Made by a program: the position numbers and the translations under genes. 64,000 bases of DNA from Perognathus longimembris pacificus. Its lineage: Eukaryota; Chordata; Mammalia; Rodentia; Heteromyidae. Of the stretch, positions 11,264 to 22,659 are shown one piece after another (the first letter of the stretch is position 1; each line of letters begins with the position of its first letter). The stretch lies in contig NC_063188.1 of NCBI RefSeq assembly GCF_023159225.1, positions 10,623,086-10,687,085 of the forward strand. Direction: 5' to 3'. The notes below the pieces were generated by a model, which was given only the letters and a program-made list of their open reading frames with translations, was not told the origin of the DNA and searched no databases.

Positions 11264-11452
11264 ATTTGTGCTAGTCGTGGGGCTTGAACTCAGGGCCTGG
11301 GCAACTGTCCCAGTGCTTCTTTTGCTCAAGGCTAGTGCTTGAACCACAGCGCCCCTTATGTCTCATGGAGTTTCCTGCCCAGGCTGGCTTCAAACTGCAA
11401 TCTCAGTCACTTGAGTAGCTAGGATTACAGTCATGAGCCTCTATCACAAGGG
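11264..11452 (-). mobile_element. B1-Geo dimeric SINE with 11-bp TSD
   Basis: Antisense Geo half (GGGGCTTGAACTCAGGGCC, AGCGCCCCTTATG) followed by the 7SL-like half (CTGCCCAGGCTGGCTTCAAA, GAGTAGCTAGGATTACAG). It is flanked by TACCTGTGCTA at 11253-11263 and 11453-11463, which shows that the two halves moved as one unit. Confidence 0.85.
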
Positions 11453-11602
11453 TACCTGTGCTATTTTTAGTGTATTTTCCATTACTTCAAGAACAGGGTA
11501 AATACTTATGGCATTGTTTTTCTAATTATCCTACTCACAAATTGTGTGGTTATTTTCTCATATTTTACTTATTGCACTATAAATCCGTTTCTTAACTTTT
11601 TT

Positions 11603-11807
11603 ATTTATTTTTTGCCAGTCCTGGGGCTTGGACTCAGGGCCTGAGCACTGTCTCTGACTTCTTTTTGCTCAAAGCTAGCACTCTGCCACTTGAGCCACAG
11701 CACCACTTCTGGCCTTTTCTCTATATGTGGTGCTGAGGAATCGAGCCCAGGGCTTCATGTATATGAGGCAGGCACTCTACCACTAGGCCATATTCCCAGC
11801 TCCCCCC
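11603..11807 (-). mobile_element. IDL-Geo dimeric SINE
   Basis: Antisense full dimer, from a T-rich tail through GCCAGTCCTGGGGCTTGGAC to GGCCATATTCCCAGCTCC. A short, imperfect TSD around TAACTT is present. It is inserted in the old LINE relic. Confidence 0.92.
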
Positions 11808-12000
11808 TAACTTCTTAAAAATTATTTTTACTATACCATAAATCTTTGACATACTTTCTACATATTGGATTTTTACTTCCTTCTGCTATTTTTTATTTCT
11901 TCCTATAGAACTGAATTTTTAATCTGTTTTCCCTTCAGATTAAAGAATTGTTTTATGAATTTCTTGTAATGCAAATTTATTGGGAAAATTTCTTTCAGTT

Positions 12001-12230
12001 TTTTTTTTTGGGGGGGTACCTGACTTTGAACTCATTTCCCCATGCTCACTAGTTTTGCTTGTTAGGCTGTCATTGTTCTACCAGTTAAAAAAACATCTCC
12101 ATCCCTGCCTTTTACTGGTTATTTTGGAGATGAGACTTATCGGGCAGGACTGGCTTCAAACTATGATCTTCTGGAGTTCTGAGAGTTAAGATTATTGGAT
12201 TATTGATTGGAGCCACCAGTACCCAGCTGT
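12001..12230 (-). mobile_element. B1-Geo dimeric SINE, strongly diverged
   Basis: Antisense copy with a recognisable Geo outline (CTGACTTTGAACTCATTTCC), the spacer TTATTTTGGAGATGAGAC, and a B1-like end (GGACTGGCTTCAAACTATGA, GGAGCCACCAGTACCCAGC). One of the oldest B1-Geo copies here. Confidence 0.65.
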
Positions 12231-12656
12231 TCAACTTCTTGTTTCCTTAAAATGTATTTATTTATTTTTATCTTTGATAGATACTCTTTTTTGATGGTAA
12301 TGAGGTTTGAACTCAATACTTCACACTTGTTAACCATTGTACTCTGTGGTGAGTGCTTTTGCTAGTTTAGGCTTGACAAATTTTGTTTTACTTTAAATAC
12401 TTTAATGAGTAGATACTCTGTATTCTTCTGTTCTTCATTATTTCAATAAGAACTTATATACTTTCCTTGTTATTATTCCACTTTATTGTATTTTTTTTCT
12501 CTAGATGCTCTCAAGGTTTTCTCTTTACCTTTGGTTTGTAGCAATTTGATTATGATGTGACTACTTCTTGGTGTTGATTGTTTTATTAGTGCTTTGTATT
12601 ATCTGGTAAGTTTTCTCCTATTTTATGTTTGCATATATTAGTTGTTCAAGTGGGTG

Positions 12657-12878
12657 GTTTTTTTTGTTTTGTTTTGTTTTGTTTTTGGCCAGTCCTGGGC
12701 CTTGGACTCAGGGCCTGAGCACTGTCCCTGGCTTCCTTTTGCTCAAGGCTAGCACTCTGCCACTTGAGCCACAGCGCCACTTCTGGCCATTTTCTGTATA
12801 TGTGGTGCTGGGGAATCGAACCCAGGGCCTCATGTATATGAGGCAAGCTCTCTTGCCACCAGGCCATATTCCCAGCCC
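12657..12878 (-). mobile_element. IDL-Geo dimeric SINE with (GTTTT)n tail and 11-bp TSD
   Basis: Antisense young copy whose tail reads as several TTTTG units. Flanked by TCAAGTGGGTG at 12646-12656 and 12879-12889. The long open frame across this copy is a property of the SINE and is not a gene. Confidence 0.94.
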
Positions 12879-12889
12879 TCAAGTGGGTG

Positions 12890-14100
12890 TTATTGTGATG
12901 TTTTCATACATGAATATAATGTACCCTGATCATACTATCCAATCTATCACTTATCCTATTCCTGCTCCCCACTTCTTGGAACCATCTAAACAAGTATTTA
13001 TTATTCTATTTTCATTCTCATGTGTACAGTGTTTTGGCCATATTCATTCTTCCAAAATTTTTCCCTTCCTCCTTGCCCCTGCTTTCATGTCCATACATTA
13101 TCAGTTTTTAATTCCTACCATTCATTTTCTCCAGACTAGATTCTTGTTAGGAGAGAGAATTTGTTATAGTTGACTTTCTCAGTTGAACTTTTTTACTTTA
13201 CATGATGATTCCCAGTTCCATTCATTTTCTTGCAGATGGTAGATCGTTTTTCTTTGTAGCTAAGTAATACCCCATTGTGTACATATGCCACATTATCTTT
13301 TAGCCATTCATAGATTAATGAGCCTAGCCAGATTCTATTCTTTTCCATGTATAATATATTGTCTTTTATAATTTTTGGAAGTGTTTGCCACTGTCTTCTC
13401 ACATATTTATGCTGCCCAATTTTCTTTCTCTTCTCTGTCAGAGACTCTACCTATATACAAAATTGTTTACTATTGTCCCTGAGATGCATTGTTCCAAATT
13501 TTTGCTATTCATTTCACTTTCGTGCATATTAGATACTTTCTTTTAGACTACACTCATCATAAATTCTTTTCTCTACTATCTCCAATTATCTGATGCATCC
13601 TTTAAAAGAATTCCACATCTGTGATAGTCTACATCTCATTTCCAGCTTTTCATTTTTTAAATTTCAATTTCTACTTAAATTTTCATCTCAGTGATGAAAT
13701 TATGCATCATGTTGATGATTTATGTTGTTCACCTCTTCAACCAAATCTTTAGAAATATGTATCATCATTTTCAAACCCTCATTTGAAAAGTCTTTGAATT
13801 GGGCCATCTCTTAAGACTAGTTCTATTGGCTCTCTTTTGAAAGTTTCATATTTGCTTCCTTTTGGTACTCATTTTTGTTCACTAATTAATTTCTATTTGA
13901 ATATAAGTCACATGGGTGTTAGAATATAAACTGAAGCAAACTATGTCAATGTCTCCAAATGGAAATATCTTTCTTTCAATTATGCCATTAGTATTTTGTT
14001 TGAGATCAATCTTCTGTTAGAGCTTTGTTGTTGCTTTAATTACATTCAGTGCATAACAGGTTTCAAATTTAAGAGCAGGATTACAGTCTTGCTTTAGAAG
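12890..14100 (-). mobile_element. L1 3' portion relic, antisense
   Basis: It contains the antisense L1 ORF2 C-terminal signature (ATGGTAGATCGTTTTTCTTT, TAATACCCCATTGTGTACAT, ATGCCACATTATCTTTTAGC); the reverse frame at 13193-13402 retains YVHNGVLLSYKEK-like residues. Downstream text to about 14100 is similar low-GC LINE-like sequence, less certain. Confidence 0.6.
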
Positions 14101-14470
14101 GAGAATCTGAATACATACACGGTTTCTCTGTTTCATCGCCTTGACCTTTTGTGTTCCAAAACCCTACCTAGAGGATGCTCATTTTCATGTACCTCTTCCT
14201 CTCACAGCAAAAGAGGGCCATTGTGTGTACTAAAGGGAACCAGTGCCTGTGTTTTTCTTCAGATATTATCCCTGCCTTTTTTATACTCTGTATCCAAAAT
14301 CTGGGCAAGTCTCTTAATTTCCTTCTTCCATCATAATGACTAGTTTTTCTTACTGTTGGACAACCTAAAATGTAGCCTCATTTTGACGGACACTTTCTGA
14401 GTTTGTTTACCATTGTATTTGAGTGCAGTGCTTGTGTACTAGTGTTGTAGAACAGAAAATACAATGTTAA

Positions 14471-14701
14471 AGGCTGGGGATATGGCCTAGTGGCAAGAGT
14501 GCTTGCTTTGTATACATGAGGCCCTGGGTTCAATTCCCCAGCACCACATATACAGAAAAAAAATGGCCAGAAGTGGCGCTGTGGCTCAAGTGGCAGAGTG
14601 CTAGCCTTGAGCAAAAAGAAGCCAGGGACAGTGCTCAGGCCCTGAGTCCAAGCCCCAGGACTGGCCAAAAAAAAAAAAAAAAAAAAAGAAAAAGAAAAAA
14701 A
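14471..14701 (+). mobile_element. IDL-Geo dimeric SINE, perfect 17-bp TSD
   Basis: Sense young copy from GGCTGGGGATATGGCCTAG to CCCAGGACTGGCC plus a long A-rich tail. Flanked by AGAAAATACAATGTTAA at 14454-14470 and 14702-14718. It is close to the family consensus and usable as a reference copy. Confidence 0.95.
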
Positions 14702-14719
14702 AGAAAATACAATGTTAAT

Positions 14720-15690
14720 AAAATGTCCTTCAACCACATAACATCCCCAAATCTGTGTAGTACTTAACTAAGCAATAAATACATATATTGCCTGTTTAAA
14801 TCTAGTAGTGAAGTTTAGTGTCAGAGTTTGTTTATGATATAGTTTAAATTGAGCGTAATTTAAAATTCAAAGTACTGTGCAACACGGGATGAAATATTTG
14901 AACCGGGGGAAGGGAAAAACTTTATCTAGCCATGTTTAAATACTAAATGAAACTTGGGAGAACCTGAAGTTATAACCCATAGAGCCAAAACAGTAAAGCT
15001 GTAAAAAATCTATCAGCTTAGAGTAGAGTGTAAGCAAATAAGCCCTTTCATGATGGATTATGCTTCATAAAATGCTTTGATTTAATATAAGTATGTTCAT
15101 ATTTTACTGCCTATAAGGATCTTCAGCAGAGTAGGAATTCACACATTTCTCTTCAGCTTTTTCTAACTGTGGCTTTGGAAAGGATCATATAATATTAAAA
15201 TACTGGGTGAGTAAAACTCACTGTTAAATATAAGTTTCTTGTCTGTCTTCTTTTCCATATTTAGCATGATAAAGTTTTTGAGCTTGGATACAGTTTTTAC
15301 ACAAAATTTAACCCATTGCTGTTCACAAGAATGCCTGATGGAGCATACTTTTATATTAGTAATTGTGGTATCTAAATTTTGGTATCTAATTTAAAAATAA
15401 TTAACTATTCATCATTAGCTTAATTATATATTTTACTGGATATTGTCAATAAATCAATAAATTCACTAGTGACATTGATATTCTATGCACTGCTTGGGTT
15501 AATCTATATATGTTTTCTCATAGAATCAAATAGGAGAAATCTGTTCCTCCATGCTTTTTGTTTGCTTATGATTCGTTCTCAAGAAGGTTGAATAAATATT
15601 AATTTCATATGATAGCTTTTTGTGCTTCAGTATTTCTCTCATAATCTCTCTCTTGTCTCTGTCTGTCTTCTCTATCTCTTTTGTTCTCAT
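14720..15690. other. Unique intronic sequence
   Basis: No repeat, exon or RNA gene recognised; AT-rich. Confidence 0.5.
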
Positions 15691-15694
15691 ATTT

Positions 15695-15873
15695 TAAATG
15701 GAATGCCATACCTTACCCATGCTAGGCAAATGCTCTACCACTGTGCTACCTCTCCATCCTTTAGATTTTAGAAATAGTCTTCTTGTGTGGCCCAGGGTGG
15801 CTTTGAACTCATGATACTTTTCCCTTCCCTTCCAAGGGTTGGTATCACAGGCATGTCCCACCACAACAAACTA
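15695..15873 (-). mobile_element. B1 plus ID composite SINE (B1-dID-like), antisense
   Basis: On the + strand an ID-like antisense half comes first (CATGCTAGGCAAATGCTCTA, CCACTGTGCTACCTC), then a B1 antisense half (GGCCCAGGGTGGCTTTGAAC, GGTATCACAGGCATGTCCCA). In element sense this is B1 then ID, the order of B1-dID. Unlike B1-Geo, the right half here is a recognisable ID. Confidence 0.6.
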
Positions 15874-15907
15874 TAACTACATTTTACCAAGTACAGGCAA
15901 AGCTAGT

Positions 15908-15980
15908 ACTCTCTCTTTCTCTCCCTCCCTCCCTCTCTCTCTACACACATCTATCTATCTATCTGTCATCTATCTGTCTA
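15908..15980. repeat. Pyrimidine tract and (CTAT)n microsatellite
   Basis: A CT/CCCT-rich stretch passes into CTAT tetranucleotides with CTGT interruptions. It directly precedes the antisense MIR. Confidence 0.85.
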
Positions 15981-15989
15981 TGTAGTTCT

Positions 15990-16150
15990 TACAATTATCC
16001 TAGAAGGTATATATTATTAGCTGCTTGTATTTTCTAGTTAAGGAAGTTGAGGAACACAGCCAAAATCACATACCTATTGTACTACTGAATCAAAATTCCC
16101 ATCTAAGTTTTCTAGTCAAAAAGTCCATGCTCTTAACTACTCTTTAGCTT
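15990..16150 (-). mobile_element. MIR element, antisense
   Basis: Matches the antisense MIR outline: TTAAGGAAGTTGAGGAACAC, CACATACCTATTGTACTACT, AAAATTCCCATCTAAG, and CCATGCTCTTAACTACT. Heavily diverged, as expected for this ancient SINE. Confidence 0.7.
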
Positions 16151-16324
16151 CTTCACTAAGTGGAAAGCTTGCCCTTATGCTTATGCTTCATCACTTTTTC
16201 AATTTGGTGGAGCAGCTAAATATGATAGACAGATAATTCCATGGCTATGTGATAAATGCCCATAGCCATTGTTTTTCTGATTAGTGACATGCTGATTAAC
16301 TTCACAGAGGTTTCATGTTCATAG

Positions 16325-16475
16325 ACCTTTGAGATCATCTAATTTAAGCTGTCATTTCATATATGAGGAACAGAAGCCCAGGAAGTAGATAGTGCTTCCT
16401 CAAAGCCCCAAGCCTGGGCAACAGGAGAACTGAGACTCAAACCTACACCACTTACTTAAATCTCTCCACCACGTC
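16325..16475 (-). mobile_element. MIR-like ancient repeat, antisense
   Basis: Text such as TTGAGATCATCTAATTTAAG, TATATGAGGAACAGAAGCCC and GAACTGAGACTCAAACCTAC resembles the antisense MIR/MER5-type core (GATGAGGAAACTGAGGCCC). Family assignment between MIR and an hAT relic is uncertain. Confidence 0.5.
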
Positions 16476-16479
16476 TGTA

Positions 16480-19195
16480 AATTCTAAAGGGGAAATAATT
16501 TTATTTGAAATATAACTAAATACTATTTATAATGTTCATATACAAACTCATAAGTAATGCTGTCTTGCCATAGTACCTAGAGCTTACTTTTGCCAATAAA
16601 GACTCAGACTTTGCCATTATCAATAATATCTATGTTTTGGCAGGGGGATCATGAGAAGGAACATTAAGTTGCCTGAGCACATAACAGCAACTAGCAGGAG
16701 AAATACATGTCTGGTTCCCTCAGTTAGGAAAGAGATTATTAAATTATCAATAAATATTGTTTGTCCTAAATGGCATGCGTCTACTAAAATCATGAACATC
16801 CTCCACAGCTGGCTTCTCTGAAGAGATCATTGACATTCATAATGTATAATGCTGGCAGTGCTCATGGTGAAATATCTAATAGTACTGCTTAAGAAATTGT
16901 TCTTAACTTGTTTTGACTTGTGCACAGATGGTTAAATCTGGAGAGTCCTACCCCTGGAACATAATCACACCATGGATTTTACTTGTCTTGACTTTTTGCT
17001 TACTTATTATCAGTGATGAGTACTTCTTTCAGATTTGTTGTCACAGTATTATTTGATGCTCAAAAGAGTCCCTTTTACTCAGGAAATGATTAAACTTGGA
17101 CAAAAGGAATGAAAAATAGGTGTTAAATTAGATACACCTTTCCTAATACCACAAAAATCTCATTACTTACGATTACTAATATTTCCCCATAGGTCAAGTT
17201 AACTAGAAACTGTTTGGACTAGATGAACTCTGAGGTGGCTTCTGGACCAAGAGAAGAAGTAAAACAAACCAAACTTTGCAAAACATATTGAGTTATTACT
17301 AATATGATTAATCAATTAGAGATAAACATTCTGTACAGAACAAATAAACCTCAAAGTATATTTTTAACTCAAAATAATTTTGAGTAATTTTGGATTAATA
17401 GAAAAGTTGTAAAAAATAAAAAAACAGTACAGAGAGTTCTTATAAACTCCCAAATCCATTCGTTTTTCCCTAAAGTAAACATCTTATGTACTACAGTAGA
17501 TTTGTTAAAAACTAAGAAACCAACACCAATGCATTACTCCAAAGCAAACCACAGATTTTATTCATATTTTGCCTTTTTTTCCACTAATGTCCTTGTTCTA
17601 TTCTACAATTCAATCTAGGACAACAAATTGCATTACTCATATCTCCTTCGTCTACTCTGGTCTGTGATAGTTCTTTGTGTTTTATTTCATTTTAGTTTAG
17701 ACAGTAAGTTCACATGGTTCAGGTGTCCCAAAGATAAGATCATTCATTGTTCCTATAGGTCACTTCATTTACCAGTTCTAATGTGAATTTATAAGAGCAA
17801 CACTTACAGATTTCTGCTCTAATTCTACCCTATGGCCAACCCTAGCTTTGAAACCCCTTTGCCAACTCCTCCATTTTCAACTACTGATGCACTGTCAGAG
17901 TTTAGCTGTTTGCACTCAGCATTTTACACATATGCACATTTACACGACCACCAAGTTCCTTGGATGCTGTTTGTTTGGGGGCTTTGTTAAAGGTATCTGT
18001 AAAATGACTCAGTTATCTACTAACTCCAAGCATTCCTTCACAACATCTGCCATGTGTTTGTATGACCCTGCCCCCAGTCCTTCTGTGAACTTGCCTAGTG
18101 GCACCCCATTGATTATCTTCTGCAACAAGCCTTTGCCAATATTTTGGACAGTCTCTTATTAGAGATGGTCCCATGAACATGAACGCTTATCCAGTACAGG
18201 TGATTTCTGTCCTCTAGAAAATAAAGATAAAAATAAAGATAGAAAGTAAGTTCCATATACAATCCCAAGCCAGTCATAGGGACGGAGTCACACACCTTCA
18301 GGTGACCCTAGCTTTATTCACATAGAATTGCTTCTTAGGTGTCTCAGCTTGAATATAAAACGATCTCTCAGGGCCTTAATGTCCTAACCTATTCTAAAAA
18401 AAATCACCTACCTTATTGGATCATTATAAATAAAATGAAATAATAATGTAGGAGAGTACCTACTACAATATCAAGTAGAGAAAATGATTTTAATAACTGA
18501 TAGCTTTCAGTCAGAAGAATCAAATCCTGAATACCCAGGGTAAAATATACCATTTTTTTAATATTGTATAATAAAAGATATCTTCCTGGTAGCAGTGCAT
18601 TCTAACTTCCCCTTCTTGTTAACTGATTGCTTAAACCTTATTTTTCTGTTGATCTTTGCTTCCTCCTTGAGGTTTAATAATGCTAGTACTAAACAGAAAT
18701 GAAGTTTTAATAACCTGAACAGATTAGTTCCTAATATTCATGAATTCTGTATATTCTCAACTGGTGAGATAAGTAATGGTAATAGGAAAATTTGGTAATG
18801 GTTTGCAAATGCCTCTTTAAAACAACAGAATGTGCACATTAGATCCTGGCTTATAACATTGATCATTTCTATGGCAATACCAGCATTAGGTTATGTACAT
18901 GTGGAGGAAATATTTCAAATATAAAAATATAAATTAGGCTACTGTGATGAGCATAAAAAAAATCCTCCAGGAGAAAAGTACACTCTTTTTTTACAAAAAA
19001 AAAAAAAAAAGAAAGAAATTCATTCAACTTTCTACGAATTTAATGGCATTTTTACCTTCCCTGAGAATGGACTAATGGGATGTGAATTAGTGATGACATA
19101 AGCAGGAAAACAGCAAGAAAAAAGTAGGAAGTAATGTATAAAATATACAGCCAATCCATTTTGCCAAGTAACTATTATTTAGGATTTTGTATGTG
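16480..19195. other. Intronic sequence without clear elements
   Basis: No exon or RNA gene. About 17360-17750 (CAGTACAGAGAGTTCTTATA, AAACCACAGATTTTATTCAT, CCACTAATGTCCTTGTTCTA) resembles a common ancient mammalian L1M-type relic, but I cannot name it firmly. An A-run lies at about 18997-19012. Confidence 0.4.
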
Positions 19196-19200
19196 TGTGT

Positions 19201-19437
19201 AGCAGGATTATCTGTATTTGTAGTCTGGTTCCACTATTCATTAGCTATGTGACCTTAAACAAAGCTTTTAATCTTGCTATGCCTTACTTTTTCATCTATG
19301 ACAAGGAAATAATAATACTTACTTCACAAGGTTATCACATATATAGATAATAGTCCCTTACCCAACATAAATGTTTGGAAAGTGTCAGTTACTATTACTG
19401 TTATCACTGTTGTTATCATCGTCATTATCATCATTAT
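19201..19437 (+). mobile_element. MIR element, sense
   Basis: Clear MIR order: CACTATTCATTAGCTATGTG, ACCTTAAACAAAGC, TTTTTCATCTATGACAAGG, AATAATAATACTTACTTCAC, AAATGTTTGGAAAGTGTCAG, ending in ATTATCATCATTAT. Confidence 0.85.
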
Positions 19438-20206
19438 GGCTGCTAAGTTGGTCATGATTCTGGAATACAGACCAACTTTCAATCTTTATGCTCTGTGATG
19501 AAACTACAGTGCATGAAAGGTTACATTTTCCATTTTGTAATTTGGTTTGTGTTAGAAAAGAGACTTGGAAATGTCAAGCACTGTAGAGGTTTTATAAGTA
19601 TTATCATTTTCAATTTTAGTGCAACCCTTAGGAAAATGACAACTGTAATTCTAGTTGAATCCTACATCTAAGTAAAACCATATTATTGTTTAACCTCTCA
19701 TCAAAATCTAGGAGCAGGTGGAAATCTGTAAAATGTTATTTGATCACAACGGAATTCGTTTACCTCAGAAACAGAGTCACCTCTTTTATCATTTATATGT
19801 AGCTCTGAGAAACTTAGCCCCTTCCCATGTTATGGACAAAATTTTCTTTGAGATCTCAGCTCATTTCATCTTGCCTCTATTAGCTGGTTAGATTTCTGAT
19901 CCAAAGAGGATAATTTTCAGAATTTAAGTTTGTATTTAATTTTAAATGTTTACACTTGTTGGGGGATTATTCACATAGATGTTGAGCTACTTCCTTTTTG
20001 AGATGAAAATTGTTGCTGCTATTTTTCTTTCCTGCCAGTTACCACTCAGTGGCTCACAAGTATTTACAGGCAGCCTTGAGGGCTGAGTGAGACAAGGAGT
20101 CAGAAAGCTAGACTTTGAAATTCCACTAATCTTCTTTACTTATGCTGCTTTCTTTACTCTAATATCATATTCCTTGTGTTTCACTTGCATTTTATGTACT
20201 TTTCTT

Positions 20207-20412
20207 TCTTTTTTTTTTTGGCCAGTCCTAGGCTGTGAACTCAGGGCCTGAGCACTGTCCCTGGCTTCTTTTTGCTCAAGGCTAGCACTCTGCCACTTGA
20301 GCCACAGCACCACTTCTGGCCATTTTCTATATATGTGGTGCTGAGGAATCCAACCCAGGGCCTCATGTATATGAGGCAAGCACTCTTGCCACTAGGCCAT
20401 ATTCCCAGCCCC
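20207..20412 (-). mobile_element. IDL-Geo dimeric SINE, perfect 15-bp TSD
   Basis: Antisense full dimer with a T-rich tail. Flanked by TTATGTACTTTTCTT at 20192-20206 and 20413-20427. Confidence 0.94.
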
Positions 20413-21464
20413 TTATGTACTTTTCTTAACCCACTGAAATTCCTCTTTAGAACTGAGGAAAAGCCTCCACTGAGTAATAACAAATTGGTTGTATGATGTT
20501 ACATTTTGATGAGGTAGTTTTCTGCTTTGTAAAATGAAGCTAGTTAAAATTTACCTTCATTATATCACTAGTTCTCATTCACACCAAAGAAGACAATAAT
20601 TTTAAGTGTTGTGTCCAACACAAAGGAATTACTGGAATTAATTGGTGTAAACAGTTATTGCACTGTAATATTCCTTTGGTTTTCTTACAGTTCTATTATC
20701 ATCATAAAAATCACTTCATGATATCCATGTACAAATCTCTGGTCTTTAGTCTCAGTTCAGTTGTTGTAGGAGAAGATATGGTGACTCATTGTGTCTTCTA
20801 TGCCAAAGTTTTAATTTTGATTGAATTTCCTAAAGGGATTGCTTCTTGTAAACCCCCTGCTGTTGGCAATCATAAATTAATAACAAGTGTGCACTTGACC
20901 AGCACTGTTGACAATATATGCTAAATCTGATCAGTAGAAAAGGGAAGACAATTTGTTTAAAAGTAAGGGAAAAAATCAACTCACAAATGTCCATCAGCAT
21001 ATCCCCAAAGCACAATTGATTTCTTCCAGTCCTCAGCATGCATCCTGATCACACTAGTAATGAACAGTTCACAGAAAAGAATACTACTAGAGAAGGTTAA
21101 AGTATTAGCTAAGGACATAAGCCTAGAACATAAACATTCAAAGTTTTGTAAGTTCTTTTACCTTAGAAGAAATCCTAGGGTCTGGTTAAAAAAAAGTTGA
21201 GGTCTACTTTTGATGTTATTTAACATCCTTGCTTCTTCTTGACCTCAAAAATTTGTCTTTAGTGAGACACATTTTCCTGAAGCTCAACAATGTTTTCTGA
21301 AAAGCAGAATAAATCTTTCCTTCTCCCTAGTTCATAGAGTTATCTGTACCTTCTTTTGGGCTCCTCCAGTAATTTGGACATTTTGTAAGACATTGGCATT
21401 GCTTATCACATTTTGTTTTAATTAATTCATTTTTATTTGTCCTCCACTTGAGGTGACACACAGT

Positions 21465-21705
21465 CACTGAAGAGGCAGTAGATTAGTTGTAAGAACATGA
21501 CTCTGAAGTCAGGATACATGAATTTGAATGCTGGCTTCCACACTTTATACCTGACCAAATTTGTGTCCCTCTCTTTGCCTCATGTTCTTCATCTGTAAAG
21601 TGAGGGTGAGCTCGTAAAGTGGTTGTGTACATGAAATAAGCCAACAAAGACAAAAGTACTACTCCTAGTACCTGGAATGATGTTGGTGCTCAAGGGGTTA
21701 TAATT
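21465..21705 (+). mobile_element. MIR element, sense
   Basis: Well preserved MIR: AGAACATGACTCTGAAGTCA, GAATTTGAATGCTGGCTTCC, TCTTTGCCTCATGTTCTTC, ATCTGTAAAGTGAGGGTGAG, TAGTACCTGGAATGATGTTG, then GTGCTCAAGGGG. Confidence 0.9.
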
Positions 21706-22454
21706 ATGTCTACTTTGGCATCCCTGAGTTCTGAACTTGGCAAAGAGTTCTTAGTAAATCTTGGATAAATAAGCAACCGAATGAATACATGAGTAAACAA
21801 ATGACCTGGGACAAATGTGTTGATCTTTTACTTCAGGTTTCTACTCCAAAATGAGATCTGAAGGGGATCACCCAAAACCCCTTAAATGAAAGCAAGTTCT
21901 AAAGTAGCTGGGGCTTTCAATGGTGGGAAGACAAGTTAGTAAATAAATTTAATCAATTGATTGTACTTTTTGCTGTTTATCAGAGAGCAAATGTAAGAAC
22001 AAATTGGTTAGAATGGATACTGGAGAAACTCCTGATTGCAGGATAGTTGTAGGCTTCCAACCATGGAAGTAAATACACTATGTGTAATATTTTTCACTCT
22101 TTTGGCTGAACTCAAGCTTCCTGTAGCTGAAAGCAGATGGCACAGAAAAGCTTACACTGTAGAAAGCCAGTTTTCCCTACATGAAAGGAACTGAGAGAAT
22201 TGGGAGTACTTCAACTTCTTGTCTCTGCTAAGTAGTGATGGAAAATGAAGGCCAAAAATGTCCTTTGGGTCTTTTTGCATTCTAAAGCCACAGATTACCC
22301 AAGACAAACAATATCTTAGTGTCAGTCTGTGTTCTAGGCTAGGAAACTCCAGGACAACATTGATTTTTAATAATTAAATTTTGATATAAAAGTTAGCAAA
22401 GTTTTATTCAAACATAATTCTAAGAAGTTACTGTAGAAAGTAGGAAATACATCA

Positions 22455-22656
22455 GCACCTGTAAGAGGTTAGCTTTAGCTACTCAAGACTTTGAAACCAC
22501 AGTTCAAAGCCAGCCCAGGCAGGTTAATTTCCAATTAACTACTAAAAATTCAGAAGTGGAGCTGTGGTTCAAAGTGGTAGAGCACTAGCTCTGAGCCAAA
22601 AGAACTAAGGGACAGCACCCCCGCCCTGATTTCAAGTTCTATGACCGACAAAAAAT
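22455..22656 (+). mobile_element. B1-Geo dimeric SINE, sense, 5' truncated
   Basis: B1-like half (TAGCTACTCAAGACTTTGAA, TTCAAAGCCAGCCCAGGCAG), spacer TTTCCAATTAACTACTAAAA, then the Geo half (AGAAGTGGAGCTGTGGTTCA, GGTAGAGCACTAGCTCTGAG, GGGACAGCACC). The Geo half here is close to a tRNA-like consensus. Confidence 0.85.
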
Positions 22657-22659
22657 AGA

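Larger units (their letters stand above)
10203..12600 (-). mobile_element. Ancient L1/HAL1-type LINE relic, antisense, split by SINEs
   Basis: Text such as AAAGAACCAACTTCTGGCTT, GTTTTGCAACTTCCCCTTTG, TGAATTTCTTGTAATGCAAA and GTAGCAATTTGATTATGATG follows the antisense order of L1/HAL1-type ORF2 and downstream sequence. Three SINEs (11264, 11603 and 12001) interrupt it. Reading frames are destroyed. Exact subfamily cannot be assigned by eye. Confidence 0.6.

Noticed and set aside
12625..13173. 182-codon + strand open frame
   Set aside because: Its N-terminal part is the antisense IDL-Geo SINE translated (the same peptide recurs at 1299, 14378 and 54783) and the rest is LINE relic. Not a gene.
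14471..14560. tRNA-Ala gene
   Set aside because: The IDL halves resemble tRNA-Ala with A and B boxes, but each is joined to Geo and an A-tail and flanked by TSDs, so they are SINEs. No genuine tRNA gene was seen.
17848..18162. 104-codon + strand open frame
   Set aside because: No recognisable domain, no exon-like borders matching FGF13, and a length that occurs by chance in a 64-kb window.
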